This document shows positions 18,098 to 27,395 of a DNA stretch of 40,579 nt, in pieces. Below the pieces are notes generated by a model. The model saw only the letters and a program-made list of their open reading frames with translations. It had not been told where the DNA came from and did not search any database. The translations under genes and the position numbers were made by a program. This DNA is from Bacteroidota bacterium (GTDB lineage: Bacteria; Bacteroidota; Bacteroidia; Bacteroidales; FEN-979). Within the stretch, counting starts at the first letter, position 1, and each line of letters begins with the position of its first letter. The stretch lies in the NCBI GenBank assembly GCA_026391845.1, contig JAPLDG010000302.1, positions 1 through 40,579 of the forward strand. The letters run 5' to 3'.

Positions 18098-19558
18098 TCA
18101 CTTATTTTTCGATTGGCTGTAAGAATATATGGCATTCAGCATCAGCGCCGTGTCAAGAGACATATGCTGGTCCCGGGCATTTTTGGTAATCTGTGCATAC
18201 CATTCGGCATTGCCCCTGATCGTCAGGATAAGGTGTTGAATGGAGTCCCAGTAGGTTTTTCCCGGCAGGTTATCGTAGTTTGAGCTGAAGGTATATTCTG
18301 CATTGGTGCGGATCATTTCATCCAGCGGAAGTTGCTGCTCCCTTGATTTTTTGACCATGAACCGAAACCATTCACGGTCGATGCGGATGCTGTTTTCGAT
18401 TTTATCGAGCTGCGAATCCTGAACCTCGGGATGAAATGCCAGATAAGCCTCATCGGCAAAATTCCAGAAGCAGCAATGAAGGTTAATCTCTGAAACCATG
18501 AGTAAAATCACGTTGTATTTTTGCAGTTTCGCCCGTAAGTCACTCTTATCCAGTTTTACCGGGGGAAAGTCATTCTGGTGCGGATATTCACTGCTGTAGT
18601 AATACCAGTAATCCTGCCTGCCAAACATTTTCCTTCCATATGATTCAACCATGTTGACATAATAACTGTCGGCGACGATGAGACCGGCGAGCGTACCCTG
18701 GGCCATTGTATCAAACCTTGTGAGCGGATAAACGCCAGGTGTGGGTGGGAGCGGACAAACGAGGTTGAGCATTTCGCCGATGTCATAGTCTGTTCCAAGG
18801 GAATTGGGGGAGTGATGCAGCTTTGTATGTTGGAATGCAGGCATTTTTCTGCCGGTAACCGTTCCAATGTATTGTGATAGTTTATCAGCTGCGAGATGTG
18901 CCCCGTACAAACTCCAATGCATGCCATACCTTGAAAAAAGTGGAAACTTTGCCGTGTCTTTCATCTGCAGGAAGTAGCGGTTCAGATCGAGACAGGTTAA
19001 CCCGAGCGCCTCGGCCTTCTCTGCAAAACAGGTATAATTTGACTTCGATCTTTTTTCAGGATGGAAGCGATCGGGGATGTATTCGGGATAGAAACTGGCC
19101 TTCCCCGGTTCAAAAACAAGGATTAAAGGGATCTTGTAAGCAGCCAGGCTGTCCATCACATTTTTCAGACGGGAGAGTTTCCGGTCGATCACCTTCGTGC
19201 CGATAAAATATTTTCCGGTGTACTCGTGAATATAATCCTCCTCAAATAAGTACTGCTCCTTGCCCTCCAGAAAACCCAGGGCATGTGTGAGTCCAAAGAG
19301 GCTGTAGTCAGATTGATTGTTCAACCTGATCATTGATATACGGAATCCGGTGTAGTCGTTTATCCGTTTTGAAAACTCATCCTGGAATACGGAAGAAAAC
19401 CATCTTTGCCAGGTGAAAAATTTAAGTTCAGGAGCAGGAGGGTGGTCAAAAAAACCCTTCAACGGCATCTCGGTGACGAGCGGATAGATCATTTGAACCG
19501 GGGAAATTGCCAAACATAGCAGAATCAGGGGAAGAAGAATGAATTTAATGATTTTCAT
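18098..19558 (-). CDS. AlgX/AlgJ-like SGNH-type O-acetyltransferase-associated protein (copy 1)
   Basis: NQSDYSLFGLTHALGFLEGKEQYLFEEDYIHEYTGKYF, LILVFEPGKASFYPEYIPDRF, GMHWSLYGAHLAADKL, GLIVADSYYVNMVESYG; same architecture as 24732-25886. Confidence 0.78.
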   Translation of the reverse strand: MKIIKFILLPLILLCLAISPVQMIYPLVTEMPLKGFFDHPPAPELKFFTWQRWFSSVFQDEFSKRINDYTGFRISMIRLNNQSDYSLFGLTHALGFLEGKEQYLFEEDYIHEYTGKYFIGTKVIDRKLSRLKNVMDSLAAYKIPLILVFEPGKASFYPEYIPDRFHPEKRSKSNYTCFAEKAEALGLTCLDLNRYFLQMKDTAKFPLFSRYGMHWSLYGAHLAADKLSQYIGTVTGRKMPAFQHTKLHHSPNSLGTDYDIGEMLNLVCPLPPTPGVYPLTRFDTMAQGTLAGLIVADSYYVNMVESYGRKMFGRQDYWYYYSSEYPHQNDFPPVKLDKSDLRAKLQKYNVILLMVSEINLHCCFWNFADEAYLAFHPEVQDSQLDKIENSIRIDREWFRFMVKKSREQQLPLDEMIRTNAEYTFSSNYDNLPGKTYWDSIQHLILTIRGNAEWYAQITKNARDQHMSLDTALMLNAIYSYSQSKNK

Positions 19559-19696
19559 CGGATCGCTTTGGGTGTTACTCTTTCTGGTGGCTGATTTCCT
19601 CTACAAAACTAAAGAAAATTAAAACCCGTTGGCGAATTTTTCCTATTTTTACCCGCTTAAAATGTAACTCAATCCCGTATTGCCTATATTTTCCAG

Positions 19697-21265
19697 ATGA
19701 AAAGAAACGCTGATCTTATATTTATCGGGCTGTTATTTGCGGTATCCTTTCTGTACGGTTATCATGCCATTCTGTTTGCCCGTCCGACCTATCATCACAT
19801 ATGGCGGCAATCGGACTGCCTGTCGATCACCAAAAACTATTACGAAGATAACCGTAACTTTTTCAGGCCGGCCATCAACTGGGTTGGCGACAAAGGGGGA
19901 AGGACCGTCAGTGAATTCCCGATCATCTATTTTTCCGTGGCACAACTCTGGAAAATCTTCGGATACCATGAATTCATTTTCAGATTGATTGATGTCCTCC
20001 TGGTATTCACGGGGCTTTTCTCACTTTTCAGGCTTGCGCGTGAATTGCTATCAGACACTTTCTGGGCCGCCATCATCCCCCTGTTCCTGTTCAGTTCACC
20101 CATCCTGGGTTATTTTACAAATAATTTCCTGGCCGACGCCCCTGCCCTGGGCCTTACGCTTACCGGCTGCTATTTCTACTGGAAAGCTTTCGCGAAGCAA
20201 AGCAACAAATGGTATCTTTTATCCTTTCTCATCTTCCTGCTGGCCGGCCTGTTGAAAATCTCCTCGCTGGTGATATTCATCGCCCTGTTTATCATCCAGG
20301 TTTACAGGATTATTTTTCGTGGGAGAGAAAAAGCCTGGCACACCAGCTTTTCCCGTTTGTGGCCCTTTTTATTGGTCCTTCTGGGGATCCTTGCCTGGTA
20401 TAGTTATGCCGGGAATTATAACAGTCACAACCTGAATGGCATCTTTCTCCATGGGATCCTGCCGATCTGGGGAATCGATGCAGCCGCAAGATCGGAGATA
20501 TGGAAATCGGTCGTAAAAACCCTGTTGCCCGGCTTCTTTACCATACCTGCACTGATTTTCGACCTGGCAGCTTTTGTCTCCCTGTTCCTCTTTTATAAAA
20601 AAATCAACCGGTTTTTCCTGTTTCTGAGTCTGCTGGTATTCATCGGATGTATCGGCTTTTTTCTTCTTTTCTATCAGGTTTTCAACGTGCACGATTATTA
20701 CCTCACCAACATGCTGATTTTCATACCGCTGCCGCTGATTACCCTGCTTGATTTGCTTCACCGGAAATATCCCGTTGTATTTAACAATAAATTTCTCAAA
20801 ATAGGCGCAGCGCTGTGTTTGGTGGCCCTTCTGTACATCGGAGCCGTGAATACAAGAATGAGATATTTTCCAAGGCAGGCTTTTGTGCAGAAGAGTATTT
20901 TCGTTAACAAGGAAAATATCTCTTCATGGATTCAATGGTCAGACTATTGCGGAACCTATTTCAAAGCATTTGAGACTATCACGCCCTATCTTCGAAGTTT
21001 GGGCATCAAACGCGACGACCTGGTTTACAGCACCCCCGACGGAACCATCAATGTAACCCTTTACCTGATGGATCAAAAGGGGTTCAGTGATTTCTACATC
21101 GGCGGTATTTCGGAGGACCAGCGGATTGAGACGGTGAAATCATATGGAGTTAAATATCTGATCATCAACGATTCGGTGTTGTATCGAAAACCGTTTCTGG
21201 CTCCCTACCTGCTGCACAAGATCGGCACCTATCAAAATGTGGATATCTTTGATATAAGCCATTAG
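19697..21265 (+). CDS. GT-C-like (GT39/ArnT-type) polytopic glycosyltransferase
   Basis: Multi-TM; luminal-loop motif YHHIWRQSDCLSITKNYYED; LADAPALGLTLTGCYFYWKA; soluble C-terminus. Confidence 0.75.
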   Translation: MKRNADLIFIGLLFAVSFLYGYHAILFARPTYHHIWRQSDCLSITKNYYEDNRNFFRPAINWVGDKGGRTVSEFPIIYFSVAQLWKIFGYHEFIFRLIDVLLVFTGLFSLFRLARELLSDTFWAAIIPLFLFSSPILGYFTNNFLADAPALGLTLTGCYFYWKAFAKQSNKWYLLSFLIFLLAGLLKISSLVIFIALFIIQVYRIIFRGREKAWHTSFSRLWPFLLVLLGILAWYSYAGNYNSHNLNGIFLHGILPIWGIDAAARSEIWKSVVKTLLPGFFTIPALIFDLAAFVSLFLFYKKINRFFLFLSLLVFIGCIGFFLLFYQVFNVHDYYLTNMLIFIPLPLITLLDLLHRKYPVVFNNKFLKIGAALCLVALLYIGAVNTRMRYFPRQAFVQKSIFVNKENISSWIQWSDYCGTYFKAFETITPYLRSLGIKRDDLVYSTPDGTINVTLYLMDQKGFSDFYIGGISEDQRIETVKSYGVKYLIINDSVLYRKPFLAPYLLHKIGTYQNVDIFDISH

Positions 21266-21266
21266 C

Positions 21267-21283
21267 CTGTCGGGTGCCGGCAG
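21267..21283. terminator. small GC-rich hairpin in the convergent intergenic gap
   Basis: ctgtcgg-gtg-ccggcag (7-bp stem, one G-U) within the 33-bp gap between two convergent stop codons; no clear U-tract. Confidence 0.35.
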
Positions 21284-21298
21284 TTACGCCAGCAGGTT

Positions 21299-23185
21299 TC
21301 AATTGTTTACGATCCTGTAAGAAATCACGAAATCATCCATTCCTACCGGCTTCTTTTCAGGATTCCAGAGATAGACCTTCAATTGGTTTTCGGGGTCTGA
21401 ATTTCTGATCGTTCCTGAAACGGTGATCGTGTTCCATTGGCGAAGTTTTAATGTTGGCGGTTCATCCACTCCCGACTGGTGGTAATCGAGCACTACCTGG
21501 TTTTTCTCCTTTGAAATGACCAGGCTTAACCATTTCGGATTCATCACTTCATAAGGGAAGACCTTTACCGTGGCAGTGATCATCATCCCCGGTTTTTTGG
21601 TTAAATCTGTACATTTTCCAAAGAAACCCGGGCTGAATTCCGATGCCAGGACAAAAAATGAATTTCCGGTACTATCCTTCCGGCAACTGTCGCTGCCCGC
21701 CCTGAACGACCGGTCGTCGAAATGGTTTGAATAAAATGGAACCTCTTGTCCCTGCAGCATATCCTTTTCTGACAAAACCCTGTAAACTGAATTATCCAGG
21801 TTGAAGTAGCGTTTGTTTAACCCGCGGATATCGAGATTTTTCGCCCAGGGAGCGCAGATGAACAGATTGGAATCATTCAGGTTGGTTCCCTCATCGATTT
21901 TTCCGGTTACATCATTGACATAGATACTTACCGATGAATCGGGAGATTGAAGAGAGCTTAACAGGAGTGTTTCAGGGGCAAGCGCCCAGTTGACGTTTAC
22001 CTGCTCCCGGTCAACCATGGATTCGCTGACAATGAACTTCTTTTCGGGGAAGTGTCTGGTGATGGCGATCAGATTCCGGAGGTAGGCTTGGCGGTTTTTG
22101 TAAAAGAGGGCTGCTCCTGCCACATGAAAAACCCCCGTCACAAAAAGCAGAATCAGAAACCATTGGGAAATAATCCTGTTTCTTCCGGAGACAAAAACCA
22201 CATCCTTCAGGAATGGAATCAGCAGGAAGATATTCAGCCCCATGAGGTTTTTCTCCTGGATGAACGGGAAGTACCAGATGTTGAAGGTTGTGAAAAGAAC
22301 CAGCAAAAAAAGCAGCAGGGAAACCAGGTAATAGGTTAGTTTCAGGTAATCTTTCTTCACCACATACCAGGCAATGGTGACGAAAAACAGGATCATGGAG
22401 AAGAGGTAGATATTGAATGCTTTTACATTGAGGAATTTGAAACTTTCAGAATGAAAAACATCGCCGAGACGCACAAAGAACTCGCCGAAACCCTTAAAGT
22501 AAAAACTCTCATATCCGCTGGAGGAGCTGCTGTAAAATTTCAATAGGGCCAATGCGATAATAATGCCTCCCAGGAGATAGCCCTCCGGTTTCAGCCAAAG
22601 CTTGTTGTCGATAACGAAAAAGCCCAGGACAAATAATACCGTAAACAATGCGACAGGGTGTGAATAAAAACAGAGAAACAGGATTCCGGTTGCCACGATC
22701 AGCCGGAGGATCCAATAAAAAATACCGGGTTTAAACCGCAGGGACCAGGTTAAGAAGGCGTAGAAGAGAATCGTGTAAACCAATGCCTGGTGTGTCTCGG
22801 TCGAAATCCAGAAGTAGCTGTATTTCACTCCCAGCAATAATAACAGCGGAACCGCGAGCGCAAGCCGGTCGAGTTTGAATCCATAGGCGATCACAAGGAA
22901 TATCAGATAATACAGGAGCACAAATGAGATGGAATAGACCCCGAGGATGACTTTCAGCGGCAATCCGAAATGAATCGCCAGCAAGGCCAGCGATTGAGGT
23001 GCGACCGCGGCGATGCGACCTGCTTCTACAATATAGTCTCGGTAATAGAGGAAATTGAACAAAGCATAACATGGATCAACAAAGATGGTCCGCTCCATGT
23101 AAAACAGGAGCGCCAGGATGAACAAGACGAGGAACATCAGTTGTCCCAGCAATTTATTATTCAACAAAATATTTTTTGCCGGCAT
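21299..23185 (-). CDS. polytopic (GT-C-like) membrane protein with C-terminal CBM/jelly-roll-like domain
   Basis: Multi-TM N-terminal ~480 aa; C-terminal ~147 aa FYSNHFDD...QLKVYLWNPEKKPVGMDDFVISYRIVNN resembles domains in three neighbours. Confidence 0.68.
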   Translation of the reverse strand: MPAKNILLNNKLLGQLMFLVLFILALLFYMERTIFVDPCYALFNFLYYRDYIVEAGRIAAVAPQSLALLAIHFGLPLKVILGVYSISFVLLYYLIFLVIAYGFKLDRLALAVPLLLLLGVKYSYFWISTETHQALVYTILFYAFLTWSLRFKPGIFYWILRLIVATGILFLCFYSHPVALFTVLFVLGFFVIDNKLWLKPEGYLLGGIIIALALLKFYSSSSSGYESFYFKGFGEFFVRLGDVFHSESFKFLNVKAFNIYLFSMILFFVTIAWYVVKKDYLKLTYYLVSLLLFLLVLFTTFNIWYFPFIQEKNLMGLNIFLLIPFLKDVVFVSGRNRIISQWFLILLFVTGVFHVAGAALFYKNRQAYLRNLIAITRHFPEKKFIVSESMVDREQVNVNWALAPETLLLSSLQSPDSSVSIYVNDVTGKIDEGTNLNDSNLFICAPWAKNLDIRGLNKRYFNLDNSVYRVLSEKDMLQGQEVPFYSNHFDDRSFRAGSDSCRKDSTGNSFFVLASEFSPGFFGKCTDLTKKPGMMITATVKVFPYEVMNPKWLSLVISKEKNQVVLDYHQSGVDEPPTLKLRQWNTITVSGTIRNSDPENQLKVYLWNPEKKPVGMDDFVISYRIVNN

Positions 23186-23197
23186 AACGGGATGGAA

Positions 23198-24655
23198 TTA
23201 AAACCTGAAATAGATAAACGGGTTGAATCCTGATGAAGTAATGGTCGCCTCGCTCAGAATGAAGAGGATGATCGAAATGACCGAGAAAACGATGATCATT
23301 GAATTTCCCGGATTGAAATAGAGTTTTTCAATCCAAATATCCACTTTTTTTGAGATTCCCCAGAAAGAGAAGAGGATGGCGATTGCAAGCATCGTCCAGA
23401 ATTTCGGGTTCAGCCAAACGACATTTTCAGTGCCCCTGAACATGAACATCCGCTGAATGTAAAACCATGCATCATCCGGTGACCCGGAGCGGAAGATAAC
23501 CCACCCGACCGTAATCAGCAGGAAGGTGATGCCGATGGACGGAATCCTGCCCGCCTTTTTCAGATATTTCAGGAGGAAAAGACGGTCGAAAATGAGGAAA
23601 AGAGCCATGTAAGCGCCCCAAATGATGAAGGTCCATGCAGCGCCATGCCAGAATCCGCAGAGCAGAAAGGTTACAGATGTTGCAATGAGGTAAATATATT
23701 TATCGGCCCGAAGCCCGATATAATATTCCTTCGGTAGTTTGCGTGACGTTGCGTAGGCCAGCGGAAGAAAAATGTAATCCCTGAACCAGAAAGAGAGGGT
23801 GATGTGCCACCTCCGCCAGAATTCCGTGATGCTTTGGGATATATAGGGGAAGTTGAAATTCTCGGGCAGTTTAAAACCAAGCATCCGCGCCAGACCGATC
23901 GCCATATCGGAATATCCCGAAAAATCAAAGTATATCTGGAAGGTGTATGCGATTGCACCAATCCACGCGATGCCACTCGATAACTCGTTGGGCCCGAGTT
24001 CGAAAATTTCATTGACCGTCGTACCGATCACATCGGCGATCAGCACTTTTTTTGCCAGTCCGATCATGAAGCGTATAAAACCGGTGAGGCGATAATCGAT
24101 GGTCTCCTGGCTTTTGCGGTCGGTGATCTGGCTGGCAATCTGACCAGGCCGTACGATAGGGCCGGCTAGTATCTGGGGAAACATGAAGATATAGAGTGCA
24201 AAATCCTGCAGTTTGGCAAAAACCGGTTGCTGTTTTTTATATACATCCAGGGAATAGGCCAATTTCTGGAAGGTAATGAACGAGATTCCCACCGGAAGAA
24301 CGATCCGTGTCCATTCTGCCGGTGGAGAACCAAACCAGCCCATAATTGCCTGAAACTGATCGAAAAAAAAGTTCATGTATTTGAAATACAGAAGCAGAGC
24401 CAGGTTCATAAACACCAGCAGCCACATGAGCCGCTTACGGCTGTCGCCTTCCTCCCGGCTCATCAGGTTGACAATGAAGAAATCGATCACGACCGACCCC
24501 ATCAGGAAAAAGACAAACTTCGGAGCGCCCCATGCATAGAAAAATATACCTGCCAAAAGCAGGAACCAATTTTTGAATTTCTGGCCCAGGAGGTAATAGA
24601 CGATCAGGAAAAACGGCAGAAAATAGAGCAAAAACAAACTGCTGTTGAATATCAT
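23198..24655 (-). CDS. MBOAT family O-acyltransferase (AlgI-like)
   Basis: VLPVGISFITFQKLAYSLDVYK, FPQILAGPIVRP, YFDFSGYSDMAIGLARMLGF, NFNFPYISQSITEFWRRWHITLSFWFRDYIFLPL, LLCGFWHGAAWTFIIWGAY. Confidence 0.95.
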   Translation of the reverse strand: MIFNSSLFLLYFLPFFLIVYYLLGQKFKNWFLLLAGIFFYAWGAPKFVFFLMGSVVIDFFIVNLMSREEGDSRKRLMWLLVFMNLALLLYFKYMNFFFDQFQAIMGWFGSPPAEWTRIVLPVGISFITFQKLAYSLDVYKKQQPVFAKLQDFALYIFMFPQILAGPIVRPGQIASQITDRKSQETIDYRLTGFIRFMIGLAKKVLIADVIGTTVNEIFELGPNELSSGIAWIGAIAYTFQIYFDFSGYSDMAIGLARMLGFKLPENFNFPYISQSITEFWRRWHITLSFWFRDYIFLPLAYATSRKLPKEYYIGLRADKYIYLIATSVTFLLCGFWHGAAWTFIIWGAYMALFLIFDRLFLLKYLKKAGRIPSIGITFLLITVGWVIFRSGSPDDAWFYIQRMFMFRGTENVVWLNPKFWTMLAIAILFSFWGISKKVDIWIEKLYFNPGNSMIIVFSVISIILFILSEATITSSGFNPFIYFRF

Positions 24656-24731
24656 AGGTTGACTGTTATGGTTTCTTGTTCTGGATTACGGATAGTTTGC
24701 ATGTTCATTTACTTATCATCAGAAAACACCC

Positions 24732-25886
24732 TTATTTGCGTGCTTTTTCAAAAAGTCTGTCAACGAAATAGTAGCCTAATTCGCCGTAACCGGCATTTGT
24801 CTGGAGAATGATAATGGCATCCTGCCGTAAAAGCGCCTGATTCAAATCCTGGCCAGCACTGAGTTTCCCGGTCGGATAGGTTCCGTAGTAAACTTCATGG
24901 TCATAATACCAGAAGTCGCGGTTTGAAAATACTTGCCCGATGTACCCTGTTTCTGCCCAGGCGAAATAAAAACTGTCGCCAATGAAAAGGGCTGAAAAAG
25001 GGCGCCGGTTCGCCGGTTTTGAATAGGTCACCACAGGATAGGCCAACGGTGGGGCAGTTATGTTGCAAATGAGGTTGAGCGCCCTCCCTACATCGTCGTC
25101 GCGGCCCATCGGTGTCTTGCTGACCCTGTTTTGCACAGATTCAGGATGCGGAAGTTCGGTTCCGGTTTTTATTTCAAGGTATTTAACCAGCGAATCCATC
25201 GCCAGGAACGAGCCATATCTGCTCCAGTGGATCCCGGTTTTCGGATAAAGAGAATACCTGGCCGTATCTTTCATCTCCAAAAACCATGCATTGAAATCGA
25301 TGCAGTTGACTTTCTGTTCTTCCAGTTTCCGGCGATACCAGGAATAATTTGTATTCCCGCCGGTTGCTTTCCTGAACCTTGAAGGGATGTACCCGGGGTA
25401 AAAAGTTCCTTTGTCGGGCAACAACAGAACCAGGAAGAGAACTCCTTTCTCTTTCCATAGCCAGTCCTGCGCCTCGCGGAACTGTTTTGCACGGGCATCA
25501 ATGTTCTTAACCCCGATGAAATCCCCGCCTGACCAAGCCTTGATATACTGTTCCTCAAAAAGATAGTCATCTTTTCCAATCACGACCCGCCTGGCGTTTG
25601 GAATGCGGAAAAGGGTGAAGTCAACCTGGTTGTGCAAGCGAACCAGTTCGTTGTGAAACCCGATGCTGCCGTTGTAATGCTTTGACAGAAGAGGCAGGTA
25701 AGTCCCGGAAAAAAGGGCGGGAAAACTGAATTTCGGATACGGGTTCGGTTCACTGTAACCATCCAGCGACTTTGACCACACCGGGCGAAAGGCTTTCTGG
25801 AATGCGGGAAAGACAGACAACCCCGCGATGAAGATTAACAAGACCCGTTTGACCGATGTTAATGTTTTGCCTGTCATGACCGGCAA
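24732..25886 (-). CDS. AlgJ/AlgX-like SGNH-type O-acetyltransferase-associated protein (copy 2)
   Basis: VDFTLFRIPNARRVVIGKDDYLFEEQYIKAWSGGDFIG, LVLLLPDKGTFYPGYIPSRF, GIHWSRYGSFLAMDSLVKYL, ALFIGDSFYFAW; directly upstream of the MBOAT gene. Confidence 0.85.
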   Translation of the reverse strand: MPVMTGKTLTSVKRVLLIFIAGLSVFPAFQKAFRPVWSKSLDGYSEPNPYPKFSFPALFSGTYLPLLSKHYNGSIGFHNELVRLHNQVDFTLFRIPNARRVVIGKDDYLFEEQYIKAWSGGDFIGVKNIDARAKQFREAQDWLWKEKGVLFLVLLLPDKGTFYPGYIPSRFRKATGGNTNYSWYRRKLEEQKVNCIDFNAWFLEMKDTARYSLYPKTGIHWSRYGSFLAMDSLVKYLEIKTGTELPHPESVQNRVSKTPMGRDDDVGRALNLICNITAPPLAYPVVTYSKPANRRPFSALFIGDSFYFAWAETGYIGQVFSNRDFWYYDHEVYYGTYPTGKLSAGQDLNQALLRQDAIIILQTNAGYGELGYYFVDRLFEKARK

Positions 25887-25957
25887 AAATAGTAAAATTT
25901 GGCACGTAAGGCACCCTGTTTCCCGGCATAACCGGTCAAACAGATCGGGTTAATTAA

Positions 25958-25965
25958 TACTTTTG
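25958..25965 (+). promoter_or_regulatory. Bacteroidota-type -7 element (TACTTTTG)
   Basis: TAnnTTTG match 17 nt before the ATG at 25983; no clear -33. Confidence 0.4.
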
Positions 25966-25982
25966 TTTTCAAATGTTTATTT

Positions 25983-27395
25983 ATGATCCGGAAAATCAAA
26001 TTCAAATCTCCTGATTCCAGATTCTTTACCGATGCCCTGCTGGTGTTTTTATCTGCCATTGTTTTGTGCTACATGGCATTCTTCAATGGATTTCCTTTTT
26101 TCTATTCCGATACGGGGGCTTATCTGCAGGCTGCATTCGGCAGTTACAAACCTGTTGACCGGCCGCTGATATACAGTATTTTCCTGAGAAATACCAGCCT
26201 TTCAATATCATTGTGGCTGGCTGTATTTGCACAGGCCCTGTCGGTGGCAGTCCTGGTGTTTTATTGCTTCAAACACCTCTCCGGAACCCCGAAATTCAGG
26301 GTTTATTACGTGATCTATATTTTTCTGATTACTTTTTTTACCGGAGTGTCTGTCAATGCAGGCCAGCTGATTCCTGATGTGTTCGCTCCGGTTATGCTGC
26401 TTTGCCTTGCCCTGCTTATTTTTGCCAGGAGATTAACGCTCATTGAAACCCTGGTGATCTCCCTGTTTTTCATCTTTTCCGTGAGCGTGCATAATTCTCA
26501 TTTTATCATTTCAACACTGATCCTGCTTGGATTCCTCTCTGCTTTCATTTTTAAAAAGAGAAGGCAGTCACTTCAGAAAGCAGAGGTGAAAATCCGCCGG
26601 ATCATTTACGGTCTGATGCTGGTGGTATCTTCTTATTACATTGTATGCACCGTTCATTACAATGCCGGGTTAACGTATGCCGTATCCCGTCACGGGCATG
26701 TGTTTTTCATGGCCAGGCTGTTTGATTGCGGCATCCTGGAGGCATATCTGGCGGATGCCTGCCCGAAATACCATTACAAGTTGTGCAGTTATCAGCATCA
26801 GTTTTCATGGGATTTTCTCTGGGATTATGACAATAGTCCCCTGTATAAAACCGGGGGGTGGGAAGCCAATCGCAAGGATTTCAATGCCATCATCCGCGAC
26901 ATTCTGACAACCCCGAAATACTGGCCGCGCCTCATCGCCCGGGAAAGTGAAGCAACCTTCCGGCAATTCTTTACTTTTGAAACGGGTGATACGGGTCAGC
27001 AGTTGGAGGGTTCCTCGTCTATTGCGGCTGTCCGCGCGCACTGGCCTGAAAATGTCAAAGAGTTTTTTCAGAGCAAACAGGAGGCGAAAAAACTTGACTG
27101 GACACTCTTGAATCATCTTCAGACATACCTGACAGCGTTTCTATTTCTATGCAGTGTGCTCGTTTACCTGGTTCCGGGATTCGATCCGAAGTACAAACTT
27201 TACCTCACCTTTATTCTCATCGCCTTGCTGGTCAATGCGTTTGTTTGCGGTGCTATCTCCGGTGTCATTGACAGGTACCAGTCGCGGGTGATCTGGCTTC
27301 TTACCATGCCTTTTATGCTGTATATCGCCAGCAGAGAGGTTTCTTTAACCCCGCTGAAAAAATTATTCAGCGTTTCCAGGCGTACCGGTACCTGA
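25983..27395 (+). CDS. polytopic GT-C-like membrane protein
   Basis: Multi-TM; first luminal loop FPFFYSDTGAYLQAAFGSYKPVDRPLIYSIFLR. Confidence 0.6.
   Translation: MIRKIKFKSPDSRFFTDALLVFLSAIVLCYMAFFNGFPFFYSDTGAYLQAAFGSYKPVDRPLIYSIFLRNTSLSISLWLAVFAQALSVAVLVFYCFKHLSGTPKFRVYYVIYIFLITFFTGVSVNAGQLIPDVFAPVMLLCLALLIFARRLTLIETLVISLFFIFSVSVHNSHFIISTLILLGFLSAFIFKKRRQSLQKAEVKIRRIIYGLMLVVSSYYIVCTVHYNAGLTYAVSRHGHVFFMARLFDCGILEAYLADACPKYHYKLCSYQHQFSWDFLWDYDNSPLYKTGGWEANRKDFNAIIRDILTTPKYWPRLIARESEATFRQFFTFETGDTGQQLEGSSSIAAVRAHWPENVKEFFQSKQEAKKLDWTLLNHLQTYLTAFLFLCSVLVYLVPGFDPKYKLYLTFILIALLVNAFVCGAISGVIDRYQSRVIWLLTMPFMLYIASREVSLTPLKKLFSVSRRTGT

Noticed and set aside
19559-19696. Divergent promoter between the AlgX-like and GT-C-like genes
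   Set aside because: No convincing TAnnTTTG/TTTG pair with proper spacing found; left uncalled although a promoter is expected.
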